Assembly: GCA_009760855.2 (NCBI GenBank)
Contig: WPIO01000324.1
Coordinates: 22,892-86,891 of the forward strand
Direction of reading: 5' to 3'
Length of the DNA: 64,000 nt
DNA from: Cristatella mucedo
Taxonomy: Eukaryota > Bryozoa > Phylactolaemata > Cristatellidae
In this document: piece by piece, positions 11,740 through 22,959 of the stretch
Numbering within the stretch: position 1 is the first letter of the stretch
How the letters are laid out: each line of letters starts with the position of its first letter
The notes under the pieces: model-generated
What the model was told of the DNA's origin: nothing
Databases searched by the model: none
The model's input: only the letters and a program-made list of their open reading frames with translations
Translations under genes and position numbers: made by a program

Positions 11740-12935
11740 TTGGGTAATTATAGCTCGTCATAGAAAAGTAGTGGCAGGTGACGGCTGTAGCCAGAAGCAA
11801 GTTGCAGGCTTGAGGTGCATTCGAGCTGAAGGCCCGATGAGTAAAAGATTTCAATTAAGTACATGCTAGACAACTGGAAGGAGCCGACGAGCATTAACCG
11901 TGCACGAGAGCACGTGACTGGAGGAGCAAGGAGGTCAAAGATCTTTGGGCCGGTGCCCGCAATGGGAACAACCTGTAGGCCAGGGAGATCACTATACAGC
12001 CAGTGTGCTGTAATATCGTGCCTGTAACTGCACGAAGCCACCAGCACTGACTGACTGGGCACTGAATGCTCTGATTTTGAAGAGGCTTATATATGCGCAC
12101 GACAAGCACGAGCTACTTTTGACGCATGTAAGGAGTTTCATCTCACGAAATGCAGCGAAGAGAATCCGAGGGGCCTCGATCCGGGCTGAGTCAGGCTGAG
12201 TCACAGAGTCGAAAGTGATTAGCATGGAAGTAGCCGAACGGCTCAGAGTGGCTGGAGTGGATGTGCCACAGTCGGCAGCAGGAGAGACGTTGAAGTTGGA
12301 TTAGAATTTTGAATGCTGAGAGTTCCACATGTCTAAGACCTGCAGAGCAAAAGCTTCAATCGCAGCCGGTCAGTATGGACCGGCATGCACTTTTGCGCAG
12401 TCTGCTTAGGCTTGGGAGCCGATGGAGCTCAGAGTGTATCGGTGTGACAGGCACAGGTGCACAGCATGACACAGACCAGACATGCTGCTGAGTTCTGCAG
12501 CATTTGCAGAGGATTTAAGGCACAGACTAAGGGTTACGATTAAAGAGTATTGCACTAATCTAGATGCAATATCACCAACATGTAAACTAGTTTGGCTGCT
12601 GAGCACTTGTCTCTAAGCTGGCTCTGATGCAGACACTTTAGCCTTTGCTGAAAGCCGGCTTGATAGTGGAGGCCTGCCCAATGCCAAGACGTTTTTGGAG
12701 CAGATGGCCCAAATGTTGCTGCAACGTATGTGTGATGAACAAAATTTGAGGCTGAGGTCGGCCGACTTGGGTGACACTAGGCTTGCCCATAGCTGGTCGT
12801 TAAGCTTCATGAAGTAAGGCCCGTATCTAAGTGTGAATTTCGTCAACGCAGGCATTAAGGGAGGTCGAGTGAGACGAGTGCAGAGCTGAGGCTGAGAAGG
12901 TTCAAAGGCCAAGGTATAGAGCCCGGGCCGGTGCT
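11740..12935 (-). mobile_element. Old LINE remnants, second LINE family
   Basis: The minus strand holds decayed LINE 3'-coding pieces: an FALQVLDMWNSQ-like version of the PRLWNSL motif near 12310-12360, and a region near 12770-12830 matching the L2 segment around KLN-DK-NLLVMG. The stretch GAAGTAGCC...CCACAGTCGGCAGCA (about 12225-12285) recurs at 22.3 and 37.4 kb. No usable frame is left. The family differs from the abundant L2 and I cannot place it in a clade. Confidence 0.5.
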
Positions 12936-13010
12936 TCCACTAGACGAACTAGGCAATCACCTAGGGCTCTGGGCTAAGGGGAGTGCCAGAAAAAAAACTA
13001 AAAGCCTAAA
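12925..13010 (+). repeat. Possible hAT element 5' terminal region
   Basis: GGCCGGTGCTTCCACTAGAC followed by GAACTAGGCAATCACCTAGGGC resembles ends I associate with ZMYM1/DUF4371-type hAT elements. It lies 1.2 kb before the first recognisable hAT codons at about 14.17 kb, so it could be the left end of that element. The matching right end was not found. Confidence 0.3.
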
Positions 13011-13900
13011 GGATAGCTCTCTTTTGGTGAGGTGCTAACAACTATTACCAAAGCACTTTCCCTATCAAAATAATTTTTTGGCAGCTTATTCAATGAATAT
13101 CACAGAAAGCTGCTACGAAGAACGATCCGAGCAGTGCAGGATGAAGGGGTGGCAGTGCATCGTGTTTGCAGCGGAAGTGCAGGGCACTGCGAGCTTCGTC
13201 GACGATCTCGTTCCTTGGGCTCTCTACGGGAACGTTAATCGGTCTTCGAGGGGAAAACAGCTGCAAAAAGGGCAGCAGTGAAAGAACTGGGCCAACTGCG
13301 GCTGAATCTGCTAGCGCCTGGATTGGTCACAGATCATACTCGAACCTCTCGTTTTGGGTACCTAGCAACTAATGAGTGGCTGGAGATGGATGTGTAGCTG
13401 CATTGCAGAGCCCCCCCCCATAGAGTCTTGAATCCAGGATTCTCAAACGAGCGAGTGAATCCTCTGTAGATTTCCCATCTCTCCAAGGGCTGCTGCTAGA
13501 GGATCCGTGCCGGCGCCACGGAGTCAATTCCAAGCTTCAAAGGCCAGTTAAGTATCAAAGGCCTCTACATACTGTGGTCCTCGAAGGCTCAAGGGAAACC
13601 TAGGGTCAAAGGCCTCAAGTTGCTGAGGTCCTCGAAGGCACGACCTGACAGTAGAACCTGTCGGGCTCAAGTCACGCCAGCTTCACAGACGAGCTGAGAG
13701 CCAGTGGCCTTCTTTTTGAAGATTACACGTCACTCGGGCCCACGTAAACGTGCCCAAAGTCAGAGTGTCCCCCTCTCAGTCCACGGGTACCGAGGCGGCG
13801 GTGCACGAGCCATGCGAGTCTCTGCCGATTGCTTTTTGCTGTTGGCTGCTGCTCGTTATCGGTCTGCTTCTGCGTAGAGTCTAGCTATCTGCACAACAGA

Positions 13901-14005
13901 CAGGCAGCAGACGTCCGGGGTAGCCTGTTCGACCAGGGCTGCTAGCCCGGCTGAGATGAGGAGTACTGCAGTGAATCGGCCCGGAATTCCGTTTGCAGCC
14001 TCGAT
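13901..14005 (+). repeat. 105-bp segment, copy 1 of a duplicated block
   Basis: Repeated at 15836-15940 with only two mismatches. It starts CAGGCAGCAGACGTCC and ends GTTTGCAGCCTCGAT. This copy sits in unique-looking sequence in front of the hAT coding region; the other is inside an L2 insertion. Confidence 0.95.
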
Positions 14006-14251
14006 CTGCAGCTGATGACTGGGCGAGCAGCACTGGGAGCTCCTCCCGCTTCTGACGGGAGTTTCCTGCATGCCAACAATAACGATAATCGCCGGTCGTC
14101 AGTCGTTCTACACCACTACGTGGTACAGCACAAGAGCATTATAAAAACTGTTAATGTTATTACTTTTTACAGAGTTGTGGATAATAAGAAACCGCCGTCG
14201 GGTGCTCAAAACCATAGAAGAAGAACTGTAAAGGCCAAAGAGCAAGCAAAA

Positions 14252-14759
14252 ACTAATAACAATAATGCTACATTTGATAAAACACCCACCGAGAACTCAA
14301 ACTCTTTCTAGGCACTTTACGGTTGCTGCAAGGAAACACGACCGAACGGTGAGTGGAATCATGCTCGATAAACAGCATGAATAACGTGGTTAGGCATGAT
14401 GCTCAGGGTCAACATGCAAGTTTCGTTAGTGGCAGCACCTACAGTGTCAGCACGCATAAGCACATCAAGGACAAATCACGGACCCACTAAATGCTACCAT
14501 AAATAGATGCGTTTCTAGTCTCTTTTTAAATGTGGTCAAGTCAGGAGATGTCGTGATGCAGGTCGGAAGTGAGTTCCAGGCTTTGGGAGCATACGAATTG
14601 AAGGCGCGGTCTCCACAGGATTTGAGGTTTGTACGGGGTATGGTTAAACAGTTAGATTCCGAAAAGCAGGTGATACGATGCTTAGCCTGGTGGCGGAGAA
14701 GATCTGATAGGTTGGCTGTAGCCAAAGAATGAGCGGACCTAAAAGTGAGCGACCAGAAA
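14252..14759 (-). mobile_element. L2 LINE 3' end in the hAT, with 11-bp target duplication
   Basis: 5'-truncated minus-strand L2: (AAT)n, the 3' hairpin, then antisense [20 protein letters not shown] and ANLSDLLRHQAKHRITCFSE. It is flanked by AGCAAGCAAAA at 14241-14251 and again at 14760-14770, a perfect 11-bp direct repeat as expected from target-primed reverse transcription. Removing it joins the hAT codons on either side. Confidence 0.9.
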
Positions 14760-15182
14760 AGCAAGCAAAAGGAGGACTCTTTCCTGAAATACGTAAAGAA
14801 GCAAAAAGCATCTACCTAATTAGCAGACGAGTCACTGACGAAAAATTGTTAAGTGGAAAAATATTTGGATGAGCAAGATGAAGGAACCAAAGACCCACTT
14901 CCAAGTAGAGACAAAGCAGACAGAGATAAGTGATAATCGAGACAAATACAGTGCAAGTCTTGCAACAAGTTGAACCAGAGTTGGATTGCAGTGAACCTGC
15001 CACGTGGCCCTCTAACACTATTGGAAACATTACTGCACTTCTAGTGCAAATGGGACCGCAGCAGGTTTATGCCAGCGACTTTCCAAAAGATTCACGAAGC
15101 ACAATATTTTGTCAGCTCTAGTACAAAAGAAGGCTTGCAAATGGGGAGGAGATGTGCTGCCTGTGGTTTATGTATTCCATAT

Positions 15183-16270
15183 ACCTCTCGTTAGACGACC
15201 ATATCAGCTCCACAGTCAAATCCGCCTATTTTCAGCTTCATAACATTGCTAAAATTCGGGCTTGTTTAGATAAGGATACCACGTCCAAGTTGGTCCATGC
15301 ATTCGTGACATCTCGTCTCGACTTCTGCAACTCACTGCTTACTGGCCTACCAGCATGTGTGATCAGGCGATTGCAGCTGGTTCAAAACTCTGCAGCTGGG
15401 CTTGTCTGTCGTGAGCGGCGCAGTTGCCACATTACTCCACTTCTCGCCGACCTGCACTGGCTACCAGTCGGATCGACTTCAAGGTTTCGTCGCTCACTTT
15501 TAGGTCCCTTCATTCTATGGCTCCAGCCTATCTCTTCGACATACTCCCCTATCAGGCCAAGCATCGTACCACCCGCTTTTCGGAATCCAACAGTCTAAAA
15601 ATACCCCGTACAAACCTTAAATCCTTTGGAGACCGTGCATTAAGTTCGTATGCTCCCAAAGCCTGGAACTCCCTCCCGACCTGCGTCAGAACATCCACTG
15701 ACCTGACCACATTTAAAAAAGACATCTAAAAAACACAAAAAGCACATAAAAAACACATCTATTTAGGACAGCATTTAGTGGGTCCCTGTGATTCGTCCTT
15801 GATGTGCTTATGCATGCTGACACTGTGCATGCTGCCAGGCAGCAGACGTCCGGGGTAGCCTGTTCGACCAGGGCTGCTAGCCCGGCCGAGATGAGGAGTA
15901 CTGCAGTAAATCGGCCCGGAATTCCGTTTGCAGCCTCGATTTTGACCTGCGTCAGAACATCCACTGACCTGACCACATTTAAAAGGAACTTAAAAACACA
16001 CCTATTTAGGACAGCATTTAGTGGGTCCCTGTGATTCGTCCTTGATGTGCTTGTGCGTGCTGATACTGTGCATGCTGCCACTAACCACATTTGCATGCTG
16101 ACCCTGTGCATGTCACCCCTAACCATGTTATTCATTTTGTTTGTTTTTCAAGCATGATTTTACTTACCATTCAATTGCATATCACTTTACAGCAAATGTA
16201 AAGCGCCTAGAAAGAGATTAAGTTCTCTGAGGGCGCTTTATCAAGTACATTATTATTATTATTATTATTA
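15183..16270 (+). mobile_element. L2 LINE 3' end in the hAT, internally rearranged
   Basis: Sense L2 from [20 protein letters not shown] (15185-15245) to [20 protein letters not shown] and the 3' UTR. At 15835 it switches into a 105-bp foreign segment, then at 15941 restarts about 150 bp further upstream in the L2 ([20 protein letters not shown]) and runs through the 3' hairpin to (ATT)n at 16270. It splits the hAT codons LWFMYS and DVVLCFCC. Confidence 0.85.
15836..15940 (+). repeat. 105-bp segment, copy 2 of a duplicated block
   Basis: 103 of 105 bases match 13901-14005. It lies at the breakpoint where the L2 copy restarts, so it was captured during or after that insertion. Confidence 0.95.
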
Positions 16271-16561
16271 TATCAAGAGATGTAGTACTCTGCTTTTGCT
16301 GTGAGCTATTCAGCAAGTAGGCTAGCATCTCGCCTGCACAAGAAAATGGCTGTAAAGATTGGAAAAAATCTGCCTGCAATTTTGGCCTCACATGAGAAAA
16401 GTCCACCACACCGAGAAAGTTATCAAGCTTGGAGAGATGGGAGGTGCGGCACCGGCAGAAGGCAAGACAATAGAAGAATCAGCAGTAAGGGAATATTGGA
16501 AACATGTCTTGAAGCACCTCCTTACACTAGCAACTGTACTTGATACTCACAAGTTGGCATA

Positions 16562-17505
16562 AGAATAACAATAATAATAATAATAATAATAATGCACTTG
16601 ATAAAGCGCTCTCAGAGAACTCAATCTCTTTCTAGGCGCTTTACATTTGCTGCAAAGGGAAACACGATTGAATCGTGAGTAATATCAAGCTTGATAAACA
16701 ACACAAATGACATGGTTAGGGGTGACATGCACAGGGTCAGCATGCAAGTGTGGTTAGTGGCAGCATGCACAGTGTCAGCATGCATAAGCACATCAAGGAC
16801 GAATCACAGGGACCCACTAAATGCTGTCCTAAATAGATGTGTTTTTTATGTGTTTTTTGTGTTTTTTTAGATGTCTTTTTTAAATGTGGTCAAATCAGGG
16901 GATGTTCTGATGCAAGTCGGGAGGGAGTTCCAGGCTTTGGGAGCATACGAACTAAACGCACGGTCTCCAAAGGATTTGAGGTTTGTAAGAGGTACTGGTA
17001 AACTGTTGGATTCCGAAAAAAGGGTGGTACGATGCTTGGCCTGGTGGGGGAGTAGATCTGAGAGATAGGCTGTAGCCAAAGAATGAAGTGACCTAAAAGT
17101 GAGCGACAAAACCTTGAAGTCGATCCCTTGCTTGACTGGGAACCAGTGCAGGTCGGCGAGAAGTGGTGTGATGTGGTAACTGAGATGCTCACGACAGACA
17201 AGCCTAGCTGCGGAGTTTTGCACAAGCTGTAATCGCCTGATCACACATGCCGGTAGGCCAGCAAGCAGTGGGTTGCAGATGTCAAGGTGGGATGTCATGA
17301 ATGCATGGACCAATGTAGATCAATGTAGATGTGGTCGTCTAACGAGAGGTCACTTTGGAACGTGACACCTAGATTTCGAGCTGATTCAACAGGAGATATG
17401 CTGGCAGAGCCAATTTTGAGCGTCAGCCTTTCCAATTTCTGAATCACACTGGGTTTGCTCATAACTAGTAAGTTAGTTTTATCATCGTTTAGTTTATGGG
17501 GATTA
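16562..17505 (-). mobile_element. L2 LINE 3' end in the hAT, opposite orientation
   Basis: Starts with (AAT)n and the conserved hairpin; antisense coding shows [40 protein letters not shown] and [20 protein letters not shown]. It shares with the 15183-16270 copy an A/C-rich insertion just after DLTTFKKDI (about 16836-16876 here, 15719-15767 there), so the two belong to one subfamily or one derives from the other. It separates the hAT codons LATVLDTHKLA and LPKKLLAPGNGNF. Confidence 0.85.
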
Positions 17506-19065
17506 CCTAAAAAGCTCTTAGCACCTGGGAATGGCAACTTTCTCAAATTCGTTGAGCTTCTAACCCTCTTTGATCCTCTTACAATAGAACACTTGCAGAG
17601 AGTTACTGATAAAGAAACATACATTTATTATCTCGGCAAAGACATCCCGAGTGAATTAATACGAACTTTAGATTCTGCAGTAGAGCATCAGGTTACAGAA
17701 GCAGCCAAGTGGGAAAAATACTATTCAGTTTTCCTTGACTGCACCACAGCTGACAGCCACACTAAACAGATGAACATGGTTATTCGTTTTGTTCTCCTAA
17801 GTTAAACCTAAGCGATAATCAGAGCGCATTTTCTTGGTTTCATCCCGTTACAAGAGACCGCTGGGGCATTCTTGACCTAAGTTCTGTTTGAACACCTCAA
17901 AGATGTGGGATTGGGTGGCTAACGTGTGAGAGGAAAAGGGTAAGAATTTGCATTGTTGCAGCAAATATCCAACTTTTCTCAGCATCTACTCGCCGTTGAG
18001 AAGTCTCAAAAGTCACATCCCTGATGCAAGCGATCTCATGGTAAAACCACTCTGTGAAACAAGATGGGAAAGTAGAATTGATGCTCTGCAGCTGCTGACA
18101 CACAAACTTGACAAAGTCTACGATGCTCTAATTGAGATACGAGTCAGAAAGGGTTGGCTGGAGCTATGACGAGATCTGAAGCACAAACATTGCCAATAAC
18201 GATGAAAACATTTTATTTGTAGGATTGCTTCTAACCTGGTACAAAATTTTGTTTTAAGTCAATGTCCCCAGCAAAGTTCTACAGCAGACATCAACTGACT
18301 TGAGACTGGGAGTTAAACAGCTGGAAAATACCAACAAGTACATCAGTACTCTCCGAAGTGAAGAGAGCTTCCATAACATAATGGCGATGCACCTAAAATG
18401 GCTAAAGAGTTGGAGATTGAACCCACTTTTGAAGAAAATCACAATTAAAAAAGAGAAGGCTGTTAGATTATGAAGCACGTGATGAGGCTGTGCAAGATCT
18501 CAAGGAGAGCTAAAAGGTTAACTTTTATTGTGCTGTTCTAGATGTGTTAGCAGAATCGATAACATAAAGGTTCAATCGGATTCAACGACACAGCACATTG
18601 CCTGGGTTCCTGTATGATATATTCAAGACTTCCGTCATAATCGCAGAGTAGTGAGTCCTTAGTGAGTGCAAGTCTCTGGAGGAGTCTCTTACAGAGACAG
18701 CAAGGATAAAGACGAAGAGGAACTGTGCGGCGGCGAGCAGCAAGCCATTGGGCCACGACATGATCGATGGCATTGGGCTTCCCTAGAATATGAATACCCA
18801 AGAGGTCTTGCAATTTCTATCGGAAAATAAATTGATAGACATTTTCCCCAATTTTTTCAGTGGCATTCATAGTTTTATTGACCTTGCCAATTTTAGCGGC
18901 TGGTTGAGACAGAGGATTTTCAAAATTAAAACTAATAAATGAATATCTTCTTTCGGCAATGCACCATGAAAGACGGGTTGGCTTGGCAAAAATTTCTATT
19001 GAATAAGATTTAGCGTCTTCTCTCAAAATTCATTAAATGGTCTGAAATTTTGCCAAGAAAAAGCA

Positions 19066-19350
19066 AGGAAAGTCTAAAATCGCATCTATTTATTCAAGCA
19101 TTTACTGGGTCATGCGATTTGACTTGTATGTGCTTATGCAAGCTGACACTGTTGCACGCTACCACTAACCACACTTGCATGCTGACCCTGTGCATGTCAC
19201 CCCTAACCATACTATTCTTGTTGCTTGTTAAGCATGATACCACTAACCATTCGATCGTGTTTCCTTTGCAGAAAATGTAAAGTGCCTAGAAAGAGATTGA
19301 GTTCTCTGAGAGCACTCTACCAAGTGTGTTATTACTATTATTATTATGAG
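19066..19350 (+). mobile_element. L2 LINE 3' UTR fragment
   Basis: Sense 3' end directly after the hAT C-terminus: KSHLFIQAFTGS-like last codons, GACCCTGTGCATGTCACCCC, the hairpin GTAAAGTGCC...GAGAGCACTCTAC, then (ATT)n. Confidence 0.85.
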
Positions 19351-19369
19351 CAAAGCCCAGTTTTGAGCA

Positions 19370-20190
19370 TGAATTGTTAACGTTTTACTGTATTACTGCA
19401 TCCACACATGTTATTTATATATGTTTGTGAGTCTTGAAGATACAAAGTTCTTACCCCTTGCAAATTGAGTTTTATTTCATTACGGGCGGCTGGGGAGGGA
19501 TGTGAGTGGGAAGGTGGGCACCAGATGTCTGACCTCTGACCTCGCCTAGGCCACCAATATGTCTTGCTCCGGCCTGGGTAAAGCTGAGTCCCATCAGGGT
19601 AGAAGTTGTAGCTGAGAGTGGTGACGACATCGGTCAGATGGAGAGTATAGATTATGAAAAGAAAGGAGAATCCTAAGACCCAACTATGAGGCATCTCATA
19701 CTTAAAAGGGTTCCCTGGATGTCCAGCAGCTATTTACAGCTGCGTGCTAGCAATTGTCATTGGGGTCTGACCTAATCCTGCGTTGGCTGTTTCAGTGAGA
19801 CCTGGTCTAGGTGCTCCTCAAAAGAATCTGATGGGCAATCGTGTCTTGTGCTACTGATAGATCTAGTAGGAGAGCTTTCAGAAGGGCACTAGCCTGATCA
19901 GTATTGTTGAGATGGCCATTGCAACTCCCCCTAGAAGAGCACACTTTCTGGGTAATGATTAGCTCTCTGAATCCTGATATTTAGGCGAAGCGAGATGCTG
20001 CAAAGCGATTCACCGTTTTGCTGCCCTGGTCTAGGTCTCTTGTCTGCATAGAGTTGGAGAGCTACCATCCAGCTTTTGCTTTTCCTCAACGAGGTTGAGT
20101 TATGGCTCCAAAAAAACAAGATGTTAGTCGGATTTTGCACGAGCTGCCGGCTGCCACAGCATAGGCAAGCAGCTGCCATCGCCCTGACCA
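19370..20190 (-). mobile_element. Degenerate LINE reverse transcriptase
   Basis: Antisense FIIYTLHLTDVVTTLSYNF followed by YPDGTQLY (about 19570-19690), a decayed version of LPLADVI...[11 protein letters not shown], and RQLVQNPTN near 20130. The catalytic YADD is YPDG. Divergent from the abundant L2; probably an older L2-like family. Confidence 0.6.
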
Positions 20191-20199
20191 TTACCACTT

Positions 20200-21130
20200 A
20201 ATGGCTATCGGGATTCGCCTTGTTTACTCGTGAAGCAATTGCTTTCGGTGCCACTGGCTGCACTACATCGACCATCTCTACTGCCAATACTGGTAGGCAC
20301 TGCAGGCACTTGCATCATTGCATGGATCCAGCTGTTAGACTGACCAGGACGTGTCCGGGTGCGCTAGAGCCTGGCATGCTCTCGTCCACACCGAAGCTGG
20401 TGCTCCCCCAGAGAGCTACAAAGTGCAGCCACACTGGATATGCCACTCACTTGCACCTCTACTTCCCACCACCCCCTCCCCCACTGCTGAGAAGGCCTTG
20501 ACCCCAGAGCTTGCACTTGCTCAGCTGAAGCGCACCCGCGCCGGCTAAAGGCCAATCAGCTTGCGCCTGCCCCCTTGCAGCCGCCGACATAAGGTTATCG
20601 CGGCTTCATTGGGCAAATTGAACAAAGTTTGGGCCCCATCCAGTCATCCAGGCACTGAAAGAACAGAAGGCCGATTACTCGTAATGGCTGCATTGAACTT
20701 ACGGAAATGATTCAGTCAAGTGACAAGCACATCCTACGGCCTATCTGCTGGTAATTGTGCAGCAGCAGTAGCCGATGATTCGCATGGGTCTGGCTAGCCA
20801 ATCGATTTTGCTGCTCGATCCTGCCAGTGTGCAAGGCTGGCAGTGCGATCACGTGCAGACCACACGGCAGATCCTCGGGCTCGGGCAGGCAGCAGTAGCA
20901 GCAGCAGCAGCAGCTGCAGCAGTTTATAGCCAATCGCTGGGTTCGTTCTGCTCCTCAGTCTGACACTGAAAGCCCTTGGATGCTCGACTGCTGACGGCTG
21001 CTCAGGCTTTGATTATCAGGCAGTAAGCAGACTACTCAAAACTGCATAGCATTTGCCAGTCTCTAATCCTCTGCCAATACGTCTGCAGCTATGCACAGCA
21101 TGTGACATAAGTTGTGATGCCGATTGTGTG
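20200..21130. other. Unassigned stretch with a short GCA repeat
   Basis: I see no gene. A (GCA)n-like run lies at about 20893-20924. Open frames lack any domain I recognise. Confidence 0.4.
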
Positions 21131-21137
21131 CCAGAAG

Positions 21138-21215
21138 TTATGCAAATGTAAAGCGCCTAGAAAGAGATTAAGTTCTCTGAGGGCGCTTTATCAAGTGCAT
21201 TATTATTATTAATAT
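21138..21215 (+). mobile_element. Isolated L2 3' tail
   Basis: Only the last 75 bp of L2: GCAAATGTAAAGCGCC, the hairpin, CTTTATCAAGTGCATT, then (ATT)n. An extremely 5'-truncated insertion. Confidence 0.85.
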
Positions 21216-21934
21216 GCAAATTGTTGGCCAGAATGGTTGGTGCTATTTTTTCTGAAGAGGCCAGGCTACGACTAAGCTTTATTAAGCTGTCGCAGAGCAG
21301 GTGACCGAGTGCAATGGGCGCCCATGGCCGACCTCTGGCCAGGATTACGAGCTCACAAAGGGTCAAGGTCAACCATGACTCCTGCTCAGCAGCAGCCGGT
21401 GGTAAGATCAGCTCGAGCTCATACTTCTGCAACATTCCCTTTTGTCGTGGAACTTGCATGATTCCGAAGTGATCCTGCCAAACGCAGCCACCGCGATGTT
21501 GCACGAGACATTGCTGCGGCATTCTGAAAAATTCTTTGCTGTTTTGGGGCAAGCCGAGGCCACGATGCTGAGCTGCAAGTAAGCAGCGACTATTAGTGGA
21601 TGGTCGTTGCAAACGTTAGGATTGGGTTGTGAAATTGCTTGACTAGAGAACAGCGCTTTCGTACTCGTCATCAGAGCAGCCTGCGCATGCAGTCGTGACC
21701 CCGAGTCAGTGATCGATACCAAAGCGATGGCGGGGGGGGGGATGGGAGAGGCAGGCAGAGAGAGGAGGGGGCGTGTGGGCCGGTGCTCGATCACCACGAG
21801 CACGCCCGGTGACGATGATGACAATTGTGAGCAGCTTTATGAATTCATTTCAGCCACTGCAAAGCAGATCAGGGCAGCAAGCAGATCTTCCAGCTGCCTC
21901 ACATGTGCAGCATGCGGCCACATGTGGCTCTTAG

Positions 21935-22085
21935 CTTAGGAGGTAAGATGCGCGCTCTTCTCGACCCAACCAGGTCGCGGGTTCGAGTCCTGCAGTGGGC
22001 GACCCTTTATTGCCCACTGCAGGCGGCGGTGCTAGCCTCTATGGCTCATCTGATGCTATACAAATGAGGCTGTTAAGTCAGTCAA
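21935..22085 (+). repeat. tRNA-derived SINE (type 1)
   Basis: B box GGTTCGAGTCC (about 21980), then GTGGGCGACCCTTTATTGCC and the family end GAGGCTGTTAAGTCAG. The A-box side is decayed. Confidence 0.75.
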
Positions 22086-22264
22086 TTTTTTAGTACATGC
22101 ATCTCTGTCTGTAACTCGGCAAATCCATCGAGACTAAGTGGGCGCTATGCTGGATAGTTTTCTATAGCGCACTCACAGCCTAATCAGCTGTCGATTCTCA
22201 GAGATTAGCAGCCAGCGCAGACTCTGATCTCCGGCAACCAAGGGAAAGCACGAGAAGCACTGAG

Positions 22265-22640
22265 CTCAGTCAGCAGGAGTGAGCTCAGTGCAGCATGTAT
22301 GGAAGTAGCAGCTCGGGATGATAGCTGACAATGAGGATGAGCCACAGTCAGCAGCCCGAGAGAAGGTGTCGGTGCTTAAGAGCTGTGTGAGTGAGTTCCA
22401 CAGTCTAGGATCTGCAGGGCAAAAGCTTCTGTCATCAATGGCCTTTAAGCAGAGGAGCAGAACACACCGTACGTTGTCCTTAGGGGAGCTGGGGACAGGC
22501 AAGGAGGTCGAAACTGGTGCAGCAGCTCAGCTGGGTATGAAATAGCTAAGCCATTGCAGACTTGTGGGTCATGGTAAAAAATTTGGATCTCTATGAGTTG
22601 AGAAAGATCTTTAGCAAGCCACTGTGGTAGTCCTCAATCT
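22265..22640 (-). mobile_element. Second-family LINE 3' remnant
   Basis: Antisense RSFCPADPRLWNSLTQLL (about 22365-22425) is the PRLWNSL motif found near the C-terminus of many L2/CR1-type LINEs. Nucleotide similarity to 12.2-12.5 kb and 37.4 kb marks the same old family. Confidence 0.6.
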
Positions 22641-22764
22641 TAGGCAGGGATTGAAAGTAAGGGCTGGCTGTTGTATATTTACAGCTTCAGTGATGGGGCG
22701 GCTCTCTGCCCAGGTATCTAGGCATGGTTAATGGTTAACCTTGTTAACCTTAAAGTTAACCTTG

Positions 22765-22950
22765 TGGACCAGGAGGGGCAATCGGGGGAGTGGCAATCTG
22801 GGGGAGGGGCAATCAGGCGAGCGTAATCAGGGGAGGGGCAATCGGGGGACGGGCAATCGGGGGGGGGGGAGATGCAATCGGGAGGGGCAATCTGGGGGAG
22901 GGGCAATTGGGGGATGAGCAATCGGGGGGGGGGTAGGGGCAATTAGAAGG
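22765..22950. repeat. G-rich minisatellite, about 15-18 bp unit
   Basis: Imperfect repeats of GGGGGAGGGGCAATC with runs of up to ten or more G. The G-runs could form G-quadruplexes on the + strand. No coding sense. Confidence 0.85.
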
Positions 22951-22959
22951 GACATTTAG

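Larger units (their letters stand above)
14165..19070 (+). mobile_element. hAT transposon (ZMYM1/DUF4371 type), pseudogene split by L2 insertions
   Basis: Reading across three L2 insertions gives the order of a ZMYM1-like hAT transposase: KKPPSGAQNHRRRTVKAKEQ (14190-14250); SEPATWP, VQMGPQQVYASDFPKD and RRLANGE (about 14990-15150); LWFMYS (15170-15180); DVVLCFCCELFSK (about 16280-16320, TTF zinc-finger region); an HxWR-like REYWKHVLKHLL (about 16485-16520); GNGNFLKFVELLTLFDPLT (17525-17590), YYSVFLDCT (about 17715-17750); LCETRWESRIDALQ (about 18050-18090); and C-terminal GFSKLKLINEYL (about 18920-18960) of the hAT dimerisation domain. Stops and frameshifts are frequent, so it is dead. A transposase of this type would cut and paste the element; nothing suggests domestication. 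Confidence 0.85.

Noticed and set aside
22765..22950. CRISPR array
   Set aside because: Units are contiguous, G-rich and imperfect with no spacers; the genome is eukaryotic.
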